This document shows, one piece after another, positions 45,845-55,046 of a stretch of 64,000 bases of DNA. Position 1 is the stretch's first letter; each line of letters starts with the position of its first letter. The stretch lies in the NCBI RefSeq assembly GCF_017114985.1, contig NZ_JABXKP010000090.1, positions 1 through 64,000 of the forward strand, read 5' to 3'. Below the pieces are notes generated by a model that was not told the DNA's origin, searched no databases, and saw only the letters and a list, made by a program, of their open reading frames with translations. The stretch is from Nostoc sp. JL33 (GTDB lineage: Bacteria > Cyanobacteriota > Cyanobacteriia > Cyanobacteriales > Nostocaceae). The position numbers were made by a program, and so were the translations under genes.

Positions 45845-46198
45845 CTACGCAAATTCTGAATCTTTCCGCAGTTCTTCAGACCGAAACCCCAATACAATTT
45901 GATCCTTCGCCACACCAGCCCTAACTAGTTCCCTTGCAATCCCCTCTTCAGTGCCATCACGTTGAATCCAAATTTTGTCATTAATGATATCAATGTGAAT
46001 CAGACACCCGTGAACGCGCCGTGTTGCAGTCACAGAAAGTTCAGGCACTGGTTCTCGACCAAGAATCATCACCAAATATCGATCCTGTTCTTTATCAAAA
46101 ATAGTTTCATGCTGAATATCACCGTAAGAGTAAGGAATTTTCGTGTGTTCAGTAAGAATCCTGCAAATTATCTGTCTGTATTGTCCCAAAGTATCCAT
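45845..46198 (-). CDS. xisI: XisI, fdxN-element excision controlling factor
   Basis: 117 residues. It matches XisI: YRQIICRILTEHTKIPYSYGDIQ, ETIFDKEQDRYLVMILG, VHGCLIHIDIINDKIWIQRDGTEEGIARELVRAGV and KDQIVLGFRSEELRK. In Anabaena, XisH and XisI are needed with XisF to excise the fdxN element in heterocysts; most genomic copies lie elsewhere and have no known role. It overlaps the end of xisH by 31 bases, so it is coupled. Confidence 0.93.
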   Translation of the reverse strand: MDTLGQYRQIICRILTEHTKIPYSYGDIQHETIFDKEQDRYLVMILGREPVPELSVTATRRVHGCLIHIDIINDKIWIQRDGTEEGIARELVRAGVAKDQIVLGFRSEELRKDSEFA

Positions 46199-46605
46199 CG
46201 GACTATAACCTCCCGCTTTAGATTGAAAACGATCAGAGGAATTTTGTAGTCTTCCAATATAAGTTTACCAAGTGGTTCTTCCTCAAAAATGTCAGTAAAA
46301 ATATCCTCATGAACAGCAATATACAAAACCCTATCTGGATAATTGCGAGAGATTACAGCAAGGTAAGTAAAGTACTGACCAATTGCCTGTTCAAGGTCTG
46401 CCACTTCTGAGTCACCACTGAAGGTCTTGATTTCAACAGCAATTTTCTGCGTTCCTTTTTCTGCTATGAGTAACTTTTCGGCTGCCAAATCCACGTAAAG
46501 ATCCTTTTTTCCCCACTTTAGATGAAAAGGATCGTCGGTAATCGTCCAGCCATCTTTGATTAGGGCATTCTTCAAGTTCTCGTGGTAGCGGTCTTTAGCT
46601 GGCAT
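46168..46605 (-). CDS. xisH: XisH, fdxN-element excision controlling factor
   Basis: 145 residues. It matches XisH: MPAKDRYHENLKNALIKDGW, DDPFHLKWGKKDLYVDLAAEKLLIAE, KIAVEIKTFSGDSEVADLEQAIGQY. The D ... ExK arrangement (DLYVD ... AVEIK) suggests a PD-(D/E)XK nuclease-like fold. It begins only 20 bases after the ppsA stop codon on the same strand and may be read through from it. Partner gene xisI overlaps its 3' end. Confidence 0.93.
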   Translation of the reverse strand: MPAKDRYHENLKNALIKDGWTITDDPFHLKWGKKDLYVDLAAEKLLIAEKGTQKIAVEIKTFSGDSEVADLEQAIGQYFTYLAVISRNYPDRVLYIAVHEDIFTDIFEEEPLGKLILEDYKIPLIVFNLKREVIVRWILWDNTDR

Positions 46606-46624
46606 AAATTACTCGAATTACAAA

Positions 46625-49600
46625 TTACAAATTACTACCCTCGACTTTTGCCACTTCCAGCATCGTCTTTAAAACTGAATCTGGATTTAGACTAATCGAG
46701 TCAATTCCTTGTTCAACCAAAAACTGAGCAAATTCTGGGTAGTCGCTGGGTGCTTGCCCACAAATACCGATTTTGCGATCGCATTTTTTCGCCGCTTCTA
46801 TGGCCATTTTCACCATTCGCTTTACACCCTCACTGCGTTCATCAAATAACCGCGCTACCAATGCCGAATCCCTGTCTATCCCTAGTGTCAACTGAGTTAG
46901 ATCATTGGAACCAATGGAGAAGCCATCAAATACCTCAGCAAACTCCTCAGCCATAATCACATTATTCGGCAACTCACACATCACATAAACCTGCAAGTCG
47001 TTAACACCTTGCTTTAAACCATTTTTTGCCATCTCTGCCAAAACCAAACGCCCTTCATCGGGAGTGCGACAAAAAGGAATCATCGGGATCACATTTGTCA
47101 AACCCATTTCTTCCCTTACCCGCTTGATGGCATGACATTCTAGGGCAAAAGCTTCTCTGTAACCTTGATCATAGTAACGCGCCGCCCCCCGCCAACCCAG
47201 CATTGGGTTTTCTTCATGGGGTTCAAACTGTCGCCCACCTAACAAGTTGGCATATTCATTACTTTTGAAATCTGAGGTTCGGACAATTACTGGTTTAGGA
47301 TAAAATGCCGCCGCAATTCTACCTATGCCTTGGGCTAATTTATCTACAAAATATTGGGGTTTGTCGTCGTAAAGTCCAGTAATCTCAGCAATTTTAGCTT
47401 TCACAAATTCATCTTTTAACAAATCAAAGTGAATCAACGCCATTGGATGAATTTGGATTTGGGTAGCGATGATAAATTCTGTTCGCGCTAAACCTACGCC
47501 ATCGTTGGGAATTGCTGATAAACTCAATGCTTCTTGGGGATTACCCACATTCATTAAAATTTGAGTGCGAGTGCGGGGTAAGTTCTCTAAGCGGACTTCT
47601 TCAACTTCAAAAGGTAATAAACCTGCATAAACTTTTCCCTCTTCGCCTTCAGCGCAAGAAATTGTCACCTCTTGACCGGGTTTCAAAATTTCCGTAGCAT
47701 TGCCGCATCCAACGATCGCAGGTACACCCAATTCTCGCGCAATAATTGCTGCATGGCAATTACAGACAATCACTGGTGTATATTTGCTGGTGAATACAAC
47801 ATAGTTATGATGTTCGGCAACTGTAATATTAAACACATCATCATCAAGAGTATCTTGATCAACTGCAACCACCCGTTGCATCCGAATATCGCCTGCAATT
47901 AGTTGATGGAATTTGCCAATTTTCTGTAGTTGTTTGTCAGAGATCAGGAGATTATTATCTCTTCTGAGTTTTATCTGTCCTGTGGCGTTCTCACCAAATA
48001 GTTGTTTGGTAGCAAAGAAGCGTGTTTGTATTACTCTATCGCTAACTTTCCCTTGAACTCTGTTGGTAAACTGCAATATTTCTGCTAATTTCTCAACCAA
48101 TTGTACATTGTGTATTCCTCTATTTTTCGTCACTTGAGGAACAGTACCTATTTTTAAACAAGCTACAATTACAGCTTGTAATAGAAGTTCTTCTGACACA
48201 TATATATGAATGCGATTATTAAAGTAACAGCCATCTCCATCAATTACACCTGCCAGAAAATTATAAGCAACTTCCACAGAGTTTTTGAGCAATATATTAA
48301 CAATATTTTGCTCCTTGTCGTACAAGTCGTGAGATATTTGTTTAGAGTATAGTCTATAAGCTGTTGCTTCACCTACTACTAATTGACCTCTTATATATCC
48401 AGAAGAAGCATTTTTTTGATGTGCAACAAATGATTTATTGTAAAGTGTATTCACGCATTCGTGCATAGCAGCTATAAATTGCTGCTTTGGCAAAGTATCC
48501 TTTTGGATAAACTGTACCTCTCCACGAGTACGACGTTTATAAATCGAACCATCTGTGATAATACCTCCTAAGAAGTAAGCCATCTTGATGTTTCCTTTTT
48601 GAGGCGCATCCAGCTGGGGAATATTTTCTGCTACTACCACCATTTCTTGGACTGCAAGCATATCTTGAATTTCAGTTTTTAGATATTCGCCACCTCTAAT
48701 ATTAATCATTTTGTGATCTGGAGTCAGGTGCAAGCAGTTGTCAGTAACTCTACCTGTTTGAGAGACGCTGACACTAATCATTTTTGATTGTCTTTTCATT
48801 GAATCAAGAATTGGTTGCCACTCTATTTTGTTCGTCTGGGTATTTAATGATAGAGTTAGCAAACCTTCATAACCTTGCTCATAAATCTCACGCAAGGTCA
48901 TAAAACCTTTATTGGTTAAAACCTTTGTTTTTCCATCAAAGCATGTTCGGCCCCCAGAGTTGGTGACAATTGCACTGGCGCGTTTCATAATTGGTTCCCA
49001 ATCGGGGTCAGTTCTCTCTGTCACCAAAACTTCCCCGGCTTGGAACTGGCCTAATTTCTGAACATCTAAAATTAGACGTACTTTTCCTTGACTAATAGCT
49101 TCTCCAATCGCACGTCCAGTAATTAGAGGTATTGGGGATTGGGAAGATTTTTCTCCAGTCCCTAGTCCCCAGTTCCCAGTCTCCAATAACAATCGATAAC
49201 TCCGCAACACATTTCCTGTCTTTTGCGACTGGACGGTTTCGGGACGCGCTTGCACAATAAAAAGTTGATTAGTAATGCCATCTTTTGCCCACTCGATATC
49301 CATTGGAGTGGAAATGCCGTGGACTTGGGAATAATGGTCTTCAATTAAACATGCCCAACTTGCTAGTTGTAAAATCTCTTGATCACTCAGGGCGAATTTG
49401 CCTCTTTCGCTGGCGGATACAGCCACATTTTTGGTAAATTTGGAGCCATCATCATAAATCATTTTCAGTTCTTTACTACCCAATTTTTTATCGATAATTG
49501 GGCGGAAACCAGCTTTTAAAGTTGGTTTAAAAACATAGTATTCATCGGGATTTACAGACCCTTGAACAACGTTTTCACCTAAACCATAGGCGGCTGTAAT

Positions 49601-50290
49601 TAGTGCCGCATCCTTAAATCCGGTTTCTGTATCAATGGAGAACATCACCCCAGAAGTTGCTAAGTCAGAGCGCACCATTTTTTGCACACCCACAGCTAGA
49701 GCAATGCTAAAATGGTCAAATCCCTTGGCGTGGCGATAAGAAATGGCGCGATCGGTAAATATGGAAGCAAAGCATTTATGACAAGCTGCTAAAACTCCTT
49801 GGGTACCAACAACGTTGAGGTAAGTTTCCTGCTGTCCAGCAAAACTAGCATCGGGTAAGTCTTCAGCAGTGGCGCTAGAACGGACTGCAACATCTGTCTC
49901 TGCGTTGTATCGTTCGCAGAGACTATCGTAAGCTGTGGCGATCGCCTGCTGCAATTCTACAGAAAATGGGGTGTGGATTAATAGCGATCGCGCTTTCTTT
50001 CCTCGTTCTCGTAAATTTTTGACATCTTCAACATCCAAGTCAGCAAAGAGTTCGCGTAGCTTTGCTTCTAACCCTGCTGATTGAATGAAATGACGATAAG
50101 CGTAAGCAGTGGTAGCAAATCCGGCGGGAACGTTAATCCCTTTGGGCGTTAGCTGTTGAATCATTTCTCCCAGTGAGGCATTTTTACCACCAACTACAGG
50201 GATATCAGCAATACCAACTTCATCAAACCACAAGATGAGCGATCGCTCTTTGGCAGATTTAGATAAAGTGCTTGTCGATAGTGTCGCCAT
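46625..50290 (-). CDS. ppsA: Phosphoenolpyruvate synthase containing an intein
   Basis: 1221 residues; after removal of a 395-residue intein the enzyme is 826 residues, normal for PpsA. It makes PEP from pyruvate and ATP, releasing AMP and phosphate. The N-terminal nucleotide domain (GGKNASLGEMI, SSATAEDLPDASFAGQQETYLN), the phosphohistidine domain (TNSGGRT-CHAAIIAREL after splicing) and the C-terminal TIM barrel (NPMLGWRGAARY, VMCELPNNVI, SNDLTQLTLGIDRD) are complete. The intein separates Thr449 from the Cys and the catalytic His that follow, so splicing is needed for activity. The start at 50290 leads into the conserved SLILWFDEVGIADIPVVGGKN. Confidence 0.95.
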   Translation of the reverse strand: MATLSTSTLSKSAKERSLILWFDEVGIADIPVVGGKNASLGEMIQQLTPKGINVPAGFATTAYAYRHFIQSAGLEAKLRELFADLDVEDVKNLRERGKKARSLLIHTPFSVELQQAIATAYDSLCERYNAETDVAVRSSATAEDLPDASFAGQQETYLNVVGTQGVLAACHKCFASIFTDRAISYRHAKGFDHFSIALAVGVQKMVRSDLATSGVMFSIDTETGFKDAALITAAYGLGENVVQGSVNPDEYYVFKPTLKAGFRPIIDKKLGSKELKMIYDDGSKFTKNVAVSASERGKFALSDQEILQLASWACLIEDHYSQVHGISTPMDIEWAKDGITNQLFIVQARPETVQSQKTGNVLRSYRLLLETGNWGLGTGEKSSQSPIPLITGRAIGEAISQGKVRLILDVQKLGQFQAGEVLVTERTDPDWEPIMKRASAIVTNSGGRTCFDGKTKVLTNKGFMTLREIYEQGYEGLLTLSLNTQTNKIEWQPILDSMKRQSKMISVSVSQTGRVTDNCLHLTPDHKMINIRGGEYLKTEIQDMLAVQEMVVVAENIPQLDAPQKGNIKMAYFLGGIITDGSIYKRRTRGEVQFIQKDTLPKQQFIAAMHECVNTLYNKSFVAHQKNASSGYIRGQLVVGEATAYRLYSKQISHDLYDKEQNIVNILLKNSVEVAYNFLAGVIDGDGCYFNNRIHIYVSEELLLQAVIVACLKIGTVPQVTKNRGIHNVQLVEKLAEILQFTNRVQGKVSDRVIQTRFFATKQLFGENATGQIKLRRDNNLLISDKQLQKIGKFHQLIAGDIRMQRVVAVDQDTLDDDVFNITVAEHHNYVVFTSKYTPVIVCNCHAAIIARELGVPAIVGCGNATEILKPGQEVTISCAEGEEGKVYAGLLPFEVEEVRLENLPRTRTQILMNVGNPQEALSLSAIPNDGVGLARTEFIIATQIQIHPMALIHFDLLKDEFVKAKIAEITGLYDDKPQYFVDKLAQGIGRIAAAFYPKPVIVRTSDFKSNEYANLLGGRQFEPHEENPMLGWRGAARYYDQGYREAFALECHAIKRVREEMGLTNVIPMIPFCRTPDEGRLVLAEMAKNGLKQGVNDLQVYVMCELPNNVIMAEEFAEVFDGFSIGSNDLTQLTLGIDRDSALVARLFDERSEGVKRMVKMAIEAAKKCDRKIGICGQAPSDYPEFAQFLVEQGIDSISLNPDSVLKTMLEVAKVEGSNL
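47759..48943 (-). mobile_element. Intein with LAGLIDADG endonuclease in ppsA
   Basis: 395 codons in frame, residues 450-844 of the precursor. Splicing block A starts CFDGKTKVLTNKGFMTL (Cys1). Block B contains TPDH (intein residues 74-77). Two LAGLIDADG motifs appear as FLGGIITDG and FLAGVIDGDG, both keeping the acidic residue, so the homing endonuclease looks intact. Block F reads VFNITVAEHHNYVV. The end is VIVCN followed by Cys+1. The usual penultimate His is Cys here. Insertion at the phosphohistidine motif is a highly conserved, typical intein site. Confidence 0.93.
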
Positions 50291-50344
50291 CTGTATTACC
50301 TCTTGAGTTGATGTTCAGTCTCTGAGTACGTAATCGCTAGTACC

Positions 50345-50403
50345 GCTTCGCGTAATTCGTAATACTCGCCAAAGGCGAGAAGCAAGCTACGTAATTCGTA
50401 ATT
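50345..50403. repeat. Inverted repeat with ATTCGTA units
   Basis: CGTAATACTCGCC ... GGCGAGAAGCAAGCTACGTAATTCGTAATT is shared with 3608-3690. The rest of the 50291-50714 spacer holds a dispersed repeat at 50577-50628 and no gene. Confidence 0.7.
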
Positions 50404-50714
50404 ACGTTTTAGCAAGGGTTTGAGACATTACAAATGGGTGGCTTATTTACGCCGTGCTGTACTAGTATATTTTTCCCTTGTTTAATTTTAGTGTTTGTAG
50501 CAATTGTATTGGAGAGTAAGCTAAACGTAGCTAAATTTAAACAAAAACCTCAAAGAGTCCTGACTTTAATCCCTCTCCGAACTCACGGAGAGGGACAGGT
50601 GAAAGCGTAGCAGAACCAGGGTGAGGTTTCTTTAGGCTACCGCCCACAACGCTATAATTAAAGCCAAGCAAGTCTTGTGTCAACTGGATAACTACCGCCC
50701 AGGAAACCGATTCT

Positions 50715-51518
50715 ATGTCACCGGAAATCACCACCGAAGTAATCAATCCTACAACTGACATTCTGGACTGGCAACCCCCCATGCCACCCACAGATTTAAT
50801 CTTTGATGACGGAGAACCTTTGGAAACTAACCGCCACCGCGTCGCCATGAATCTGTTGATTCGTTCCCTTAAGCATCACTGGGCAGAACGCACCAACTTC
50901 TTCACAGGTGGTAATATGTTTGTCTACTACAGTAGCAAGCAAGCCCGCAATCAAGATTTTCGAGGGCCAGATTTTTTTGTAGTGCTGGATGTCGATAGCA
51001 ATCCAACGCGGTTAGGCTGGGTGGTATGGGAAGAAGAGGGACGCTACCCCGATGTGATTGTTGAGTTGTTGTCCGACTCCACAAAAGCAGTAGATTTGGG
51101 GGCAAAAAAGCACTTATACGAACAGGTGTTTAAGACAAAAGATTATTTTGTGTTCCATCCGTTGCAGCCCAATTCTTTGCAGGGATGGCACTTAAATACA
51201 GATATAGGCTACCAAATATTGTCCCCAAATCCTCAAGGTTGGTTATGGTGTCAGACATTGGGGCTATGGTTGGGCACTTGGCAAGGCAAAGTGGAAGATG
51301 ACCCTGCTATCTGGTTAAGGTTTTATGATGAAGCAGGCAATGTGGTGTTATTGCCAGAGGAAGGAGAACGACAACGCGCCGATGCCGAACAGCAACGCGC
51401 CGATGCTGAACAGCAACGCGCCGATGCCGAACGACAACGCGCCGATGCCGAACGACAACGCGCCGAGCGATTAGCACAGCGATTGCGAGACTTGGGAGAA
51501 GATCCAGATCAGTTGTAA
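50715..51518 (+). CDS. Uma2-family (PD-(D/E)XK-like) protein with heptad-repeat tail
   Basis: 267 residues. The Uma2/DUF820 core (about 1-210) shows FVYYSSKQARNQDFRGPDFFVVLDVD, the catalytic region YPDVIVELLSDST and KDYFVFHPLQ. These are restriction-endonuclease-like proteins, very numerous in cyanobacteria and of unknown role. The C-terminus (about 218-255) is five QRADAEQ/R heptads encoded by 21-bp tandem repeats, predicted to form a charged coiled coil, followed by the common end RLAQRLRDLGEDPDQL. An array of a different 21-bp repeat lies just after the stop. Confidence 0.9.
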   Translation: MSPEITTEVINPTTDILDWQPPMPPTDLIFDDGEPLETNRHRVAMNLLIRSLKHHWAERTNFFTGGNMFVYYSSKQARNQDFRGPDFFVVLDVDSNPTRLGWVVWEEEGRYPDVIVELLSDSTKAVDLGAKKHLYEQVFKTKDYFVFHPLQPNSLQGWHLNTDIGYQILSPNPQGWLWCQTLGLWLGTWQGKVEDDPAIWLRFYDEAGNVVLLPEEGERQRADAEQQRADAEQQRADAERQRADAERQRAERLAQRLRDLGEDPDQL

Positions 51519-51531
51519 CCAATATCACGAC

Positions 51532-51789
51532 ATGTCTAAGGAACATCGCGACATTCCGAATCAACATCGTGACATTCCGAACCAACATCGTGACATTCCG
51601 AACCAACATCGTGACATTCCGAACCAACATCGCGACATTCCGAACCAACATGATGACATTCCGAATCAACATCACGACATTCGGAATCAACATCGCGACA
51701 TTCCGAACCAACATCGCGCTGTTTTAAAAACAAGATACAGGATGAACTTAAAAAACGCTGTAACTAAACAAAAAATTCGGGTTCAATAA
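51532..51789 (+). CDS. Doubtful repeat-derived frame (HRDIPNQ heptads)
   Basis: 85 codons from ATG 51532; eight HRDIPNQ-like heptads followed by a basic tail (KTRYRMNLKNAVTKQKIRVQ). It begins 14 bases after Uma2 and would overlap the convergent DUF29 gene by 26 bases. No ribosome site is clear, and open frames also exist on the other strand, so the frame may simply be a consequence of the 21-bp array. Listed because a coupled heptad peptide cannot be excluded. Confidence 0.2.
   Translation: MSKEHRDIPNQHRDIPNQHRDIPNQHRDIPNQHRDIPNQHDDIPNQHHDIRNQHRDIPNQHRAVLKTRYRMNLKNAVTKQKIRVQ
51544..51720. repeat. 21-bp tandem repeat, 8 copies plus a partial unit
   Basis: Unit CATCGCGACATTCCGAACCA(A), starting at 51544 and ending near 51720, with a few substitutions (units 6 and 7 most). 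It lies between the Uma2 and DUF29 genes. One plus-strand frame and two minus-strand frames remain open because 21 is a multiple of three. Confidence 0.95.
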
Positions 51790-52204
51790 CCTGTTCAATA
51801 GTAAAAAGACACTCAAGGGGAAAAGTCTCTATTGGTATTTGAGTCTCATTTGCTGCGTCTCGACGGGCGCGGCGATAATATTTCTGTATCCACTCCCAAT
51901 CTTCTAGAAAGCGCTGTAAGCTGGGAGTATCTTCCAGACAATCCTGAATTTTGTTTCGGCAGTTTGAGATTGTGTTAACCCAACTTTTGGTTTTTCGCTC
52001 TGATTGATATTGGCATTTGAGTAAGTGCATTAAAAGCACTTGTAAATAACTTCCAAGTTCCTTTTGTTCACTCCGACCCAAAGCCGCTAGTTCCTCTACC
52101 AAATGTTCAACGTCTAACTCAGCCCAGCGTCCTTTCTTCAGACACTCAGCCTGTTGCTGCGTCCACAGAAGAAAGTCCTGATTGTAGAGTGTTGCTTTAC
52201 TCAT
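51764..52204 (-). CDS. DUF29 family protein
   Basis: 146 residues. It matches DUF29: LYNQDFLLWTQQQAECLKKGRWAELDVEHLVEELAALGRSEQKELGSYL and LLMHLLKCQYQSERKTKSW. All-helical and cytoplasmic; function unknown, many copies in cyanobacteria. The ATG at 52204 was preferred to a TTG at 52207; GAGGAT lies upstream. It is co-oriented with the Nmad2 gene 83 bases upstream. Confidence 0.9.
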   Translation of the reverse strand: MSKATLYNQDFLLWTQQQAECLKKGRWAELDVEHLVEELAALGRSEQKELGSYLQVLLMHLLKCQYQSERKTKSWVNTISNCRNKIQDCLEDTPSLQRFLEDWEWIQKYYRRARRDAANETQIPIETFPLECLFTIEQVIEPEFFV

Positions 52205-52286
52205 CAACAGTTATCCTCTCTGCTTTCAGCGAAATTTCTCATATTTTCGCTCAATCCTAGCCTACAAATAATCTTACAAAAGTAAT

Positions 52287-52961
52287 CTAGCAATTACTCC
52301 TCTCATCAGCATCGTTATCTTGCAGGTTGCGTCCGGCACAGCAACCGTTGATATGTGGGTTGAAGATAAATTCGTTTTTTAGTTGGGGTTCACCATGTAC
52401 TTGGTTAGGCGTGTAGCCTAATTTATCGATCCAGATTACAAATTCATCTACGTATGGGTCATTTGCTGTCGATTTGTGTCCTTGGTTATTATGAACAAGT
52501 GGAGTGAGCAAAGCAGGTAATTGAACAGCCTTGTCACCGAAGTAGTAAAAGTGCCGTGACATCAAAACATTTATACCGCCTAAATCTGTTTCTTGATTAC
52601 TGATGTCATGAACACTGGGTCGCAATACTGGTTGTTCTGCTTGGCTGTAATCGTAGATGCAATCGCCAACACGATACTCGAATATTTTGCTGTCCCACTT
52701 TGGAATTTTATGAGGACTATGAACTTGGCAAAACTCATCGTATTCTTGGAATGTCATCTTGTCCGTTACCTTCATCGCATATACAACTGAATCGGCGATA
52801 TTCCCAATTGGCGACTGTGTAGAACCAAATCCTACAACCCAATCTCCAATGCTTGCTACTCGTCGGATAACAGGCTTGCAAATTGCAAGAGTGCAAAGTT
52901 CCCAGAATGGGTTAGGAGCCGCGCCATCATCATAACGTAGGCAGTAGGAAAAGAGTCTCAT
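52287..52961 (-). CDS. Nmad2-type (nucleotide-modification-associated) protein
   Basis: 224 residues. The start MRLFSYCLRYDDGAAPNPFWELCTLAICKPVIRR and the following GDWVVGFGSTQSPIGNIADSVVYAMKVTDKMTFQEYD fit the domain known as nucleotide-modification-associated domain 2. Members are predicted to act on or recognise modified bases, often in phage or defence settings. No base-modification gene is next to it. The ATG at 52961 begins the domain; the frame is open 21 codons further upstream. Confidence 0.72.
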   Translation of the reverse strand: MRLFSYCLRYDDGAAPNPFWELCTLAICKPVIRRVASIGDWVVGFGSTQSPIGNIADSVVYAMKVTDKMTFQEYDEFCQVHSPHKIPKWDSKIFEYRVGDCIYDYSQAEQPVLRPSVHDISNQETDLGGINVLMSRHFYYFGDKAVQLPALLTPLVHNNQGHKSTANDPYVDEFVIWIDKLGYTPNQVHGEPQLKNEFIFNPHINGCCAGRNLQDNDADERSNC

Positions 52962-53117
52962 GAGTACAAAATTACTAAAGCAGCTAACTACTACATTAGT
53001 ATGGCGCACACTACGGGTTAGCACACTTCATTATGTGTTTTTTGTTACACAATATACATCAAAAGAGTGAAGAATCAAAATTTTAATCCTTCACTCTTCA
53101 TACTTCATTTGATATTT

Positions 53118-55046
53118 CTACGATTCTCTTCCCGATGCCCAGGTATCACGCCATTTAACAGTACCTTCTTTGGCAATCACCCAGCGACGATTTACGAGAT
53201 TTTCCCGCAGAGGCGATCGCCCTTCCCGCCACATGGCATATTTATAAGCAATCAGCTTACCAGCACTCTCATCAAAGGGAATCTCCGCAGACCAGGTATT
53301 TGAGTTGATGTACTCTAAAGGATATGCTTTACCGATATCCCAGTTACCCAACTCTGGGCAATCTCCCATCACCACAATGATTTCACCGGGTTGGGTATCC
53401 ACGCCAGTAAGTTGGACGCGGACAATTGTCTGTGCTTTTATCCGTTCGCCAACATGGCTAAAAACAAGCGCCCCCCGTTCTTCTAGTACTAGGTTATAAA
53501 TCTTGCCGTCTTTTACATCATACTTATTGCGAGTCACAACGCAGGTATGTTCGCCATCGGGTAATTCTGTGTCCACTTCTGGCAATATAACTTCTCCTCC
53601 CCGGTTTAAAGCGACAAAACACACGGAATCACGATAGCGGCGCACATAACAGTAAACGTCGGGTATTAAGTATTTTTGCCAGTGGCTACCCATTGATACG
53701 GCTGGATTCAGTCGCCGTAAGCCAGACAGCAGCCGGATGCAACGATAAATCTCACTCTCAATATCCCAACTTTCCATCATCGGGCGATTGTACGGATCGT
53801 TACCGCCATCAGTATCGTTATGCAGATACTGTTCTGTGCCGTAGTAAATGCAGGGAATACCGCGACATGTCATAATTAAGATGATCGCTACCTTCAACAT
53901 CGCTGGATCGGGGTTCAGCGATTGGAAGCGGGACATATCATGGTTATCGATGAAGGTAACTAGCTCTGTTGCCCCGTTATAGCGATAATCCTGGTCAAAA
54001 ATGTATTGAATTGTTTGGAATCCGTTTTCTGAACCTTGCGCTAGTGCGGCTCGAATTGCCACGCACAAGCCAAAGTCTAGAAGTGTCATGCCTGAGTGGT
54101 TAACAAATTCCACGGAGCGATCGTCACTAGGATTACTGTAAATCCATTCACCAAAAATAAATATATCTGGTTTGTGATTGGTCATATCGCCATTGAATTC
54201 TTGCCAAAACCAGATCGGCATATGCTTGACAGTATCCACCCGCAGTGCATCCACACCCCGGTCTAGCCATTGTTTGATTGCTGACTTGATATACTCCCGA
54301 TATTCGGTATTGTTTTCATTGAAGGTTGCTAGACCTGATAGTTCACAGTTTTGTACTTGCCAATCGTCTTCCCAATTTTGGACTTCGCCGTAGTGGTGAT
54401 ACCAATTATTGACATCATTATTGAAGTCAGCAATTTTCACTCCATCATCATACAATTCACCTTTACTACCGCTAGTATCAGGGCTGCTATGGTTGCAGAC
54501 AATATCTAGCACCAGCTTCATATTCCGCTTGTGCAGTTCTGTAATTAACCGATCAAAGGTAGTATTTTTTTCTTCTTGCGTAGCGTTTAAAGAAGGGTTC
54601 TCTCCATCAGCGATGTAGCGAGGATTAATCCGCTTAAAGTCTTTTGTCCAATAGCCATGTAAGGCTGCATTGCCAACAAACAACTCTTCAACCTGCTCAA
54701 ACAGTGGAGTTAACCAAAGGGCTGTCACTCCCATGTTTTTAAGATAATCCAATTTGTCAATCACACCTTGCAAGTCGCCACCCCAGTACTTACCCCAATC
54801 TTCTTTAGTTGGATCGTACAGTTCTGAGTTTGCACCTTCGCTATTATCTGGATCGCCATCATAAAAGCGATCGACCACAAGAAAATAAATGGTTTCCTGA
54901 CGAAATTCAATATCTCTAGTGTAAAGAAACTCTAGATCAATCTCAGTTTCTGATGCTGGTGTTTCTATAATAACTTCTAATTCTTCTTGTGCAGAATCAA
55001 CTTTATATTGATCTGGTGAAAACTGAGATGGAGGGGTTTTTACCAT
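53118..55046 (-). CDS. Alpha-amylase family glycosidase with C-terminal CBM20
   Basis: 642 residues. The GH13 catalytic barrel has the nucleophile Asp in DALRVDTVKHMP, the acid Glu in IFIFGEWIYSNP and the third acid in FIDNHDMSRF; VCNHSSPDTSG fits conserved region I. The C-terminal about 100 residues (VRVQLTGVDTQPGEIIVVMGDCPELGNW ... KEGTVKWRDTW) form a starch-binding CBM20, as in cyclodextrin glucanotransferases and some maltogenic amylases. No signal peptide is evident, so it probably works on internal glycogen. The ATG at 55046 gives the N-terminus MVKTPPSQFSPD. Confidence 0.93.
   Translation of the reverse strand: MVKTPPSQFSPDQYKVDSAQEELEVIIETPASETEIDLEFLYTRDIEFRQETIYFLVVDRFYDGDPDNSEGANSELYDPTKEDWGKYWGGDLQGVIDKLDYLKNMGVTALWLTPLFEQVEELFVGNAALHGYWTKDFKRINPRYIADGENPSLNATQEEKNTTFDRLITELHKRNMKLVLDIVCNHSSPDTSGSKGELYDDGVKIADFNNDVNNWYHHYGEVQNWEDDWQVQNCELSGLATFNENNTEYREYIKSAIKQWLDRGVDALRVDTVKHMPIWFWQEFNGDMTNHKPDIFIFGEWIYSNPSDDRSVEFVNHSGMTLLDFGLCVAIRAALAQGSENGFQTIQYIFDQDYRYNGATELVTFIDNHDMSRFQSLNPDPAMLKVAIILIMTCRGIPCIYYGTEQYLHNDTDGGNDPYNRPMMESWDIESEIYRCIRLLSGLRRLNPAVSMGSHWQKYLIPDVYCYVRRYRDSVCFVALNRGGEVILPEVDTELPDGEHTCVVTRNKYDVKDGKIYNLVLEERGALVFSHVGERIKAQTIVRVQLTGVDTQPGEIIVVMGDCPELGNWDIGKAYPLEYINSNTWSAEIPFDESAGKLIAYKYAMWREGRSPLRENLVNRRWVIAKEGTVKWRDTWASGRES

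Noticed and set aside
51307-51733. Val/Arg-rich and Cys/Asp-rich minus-strand frames
   Set aside because: Arise from the 21-bp repeats and the antisense of Uma2.
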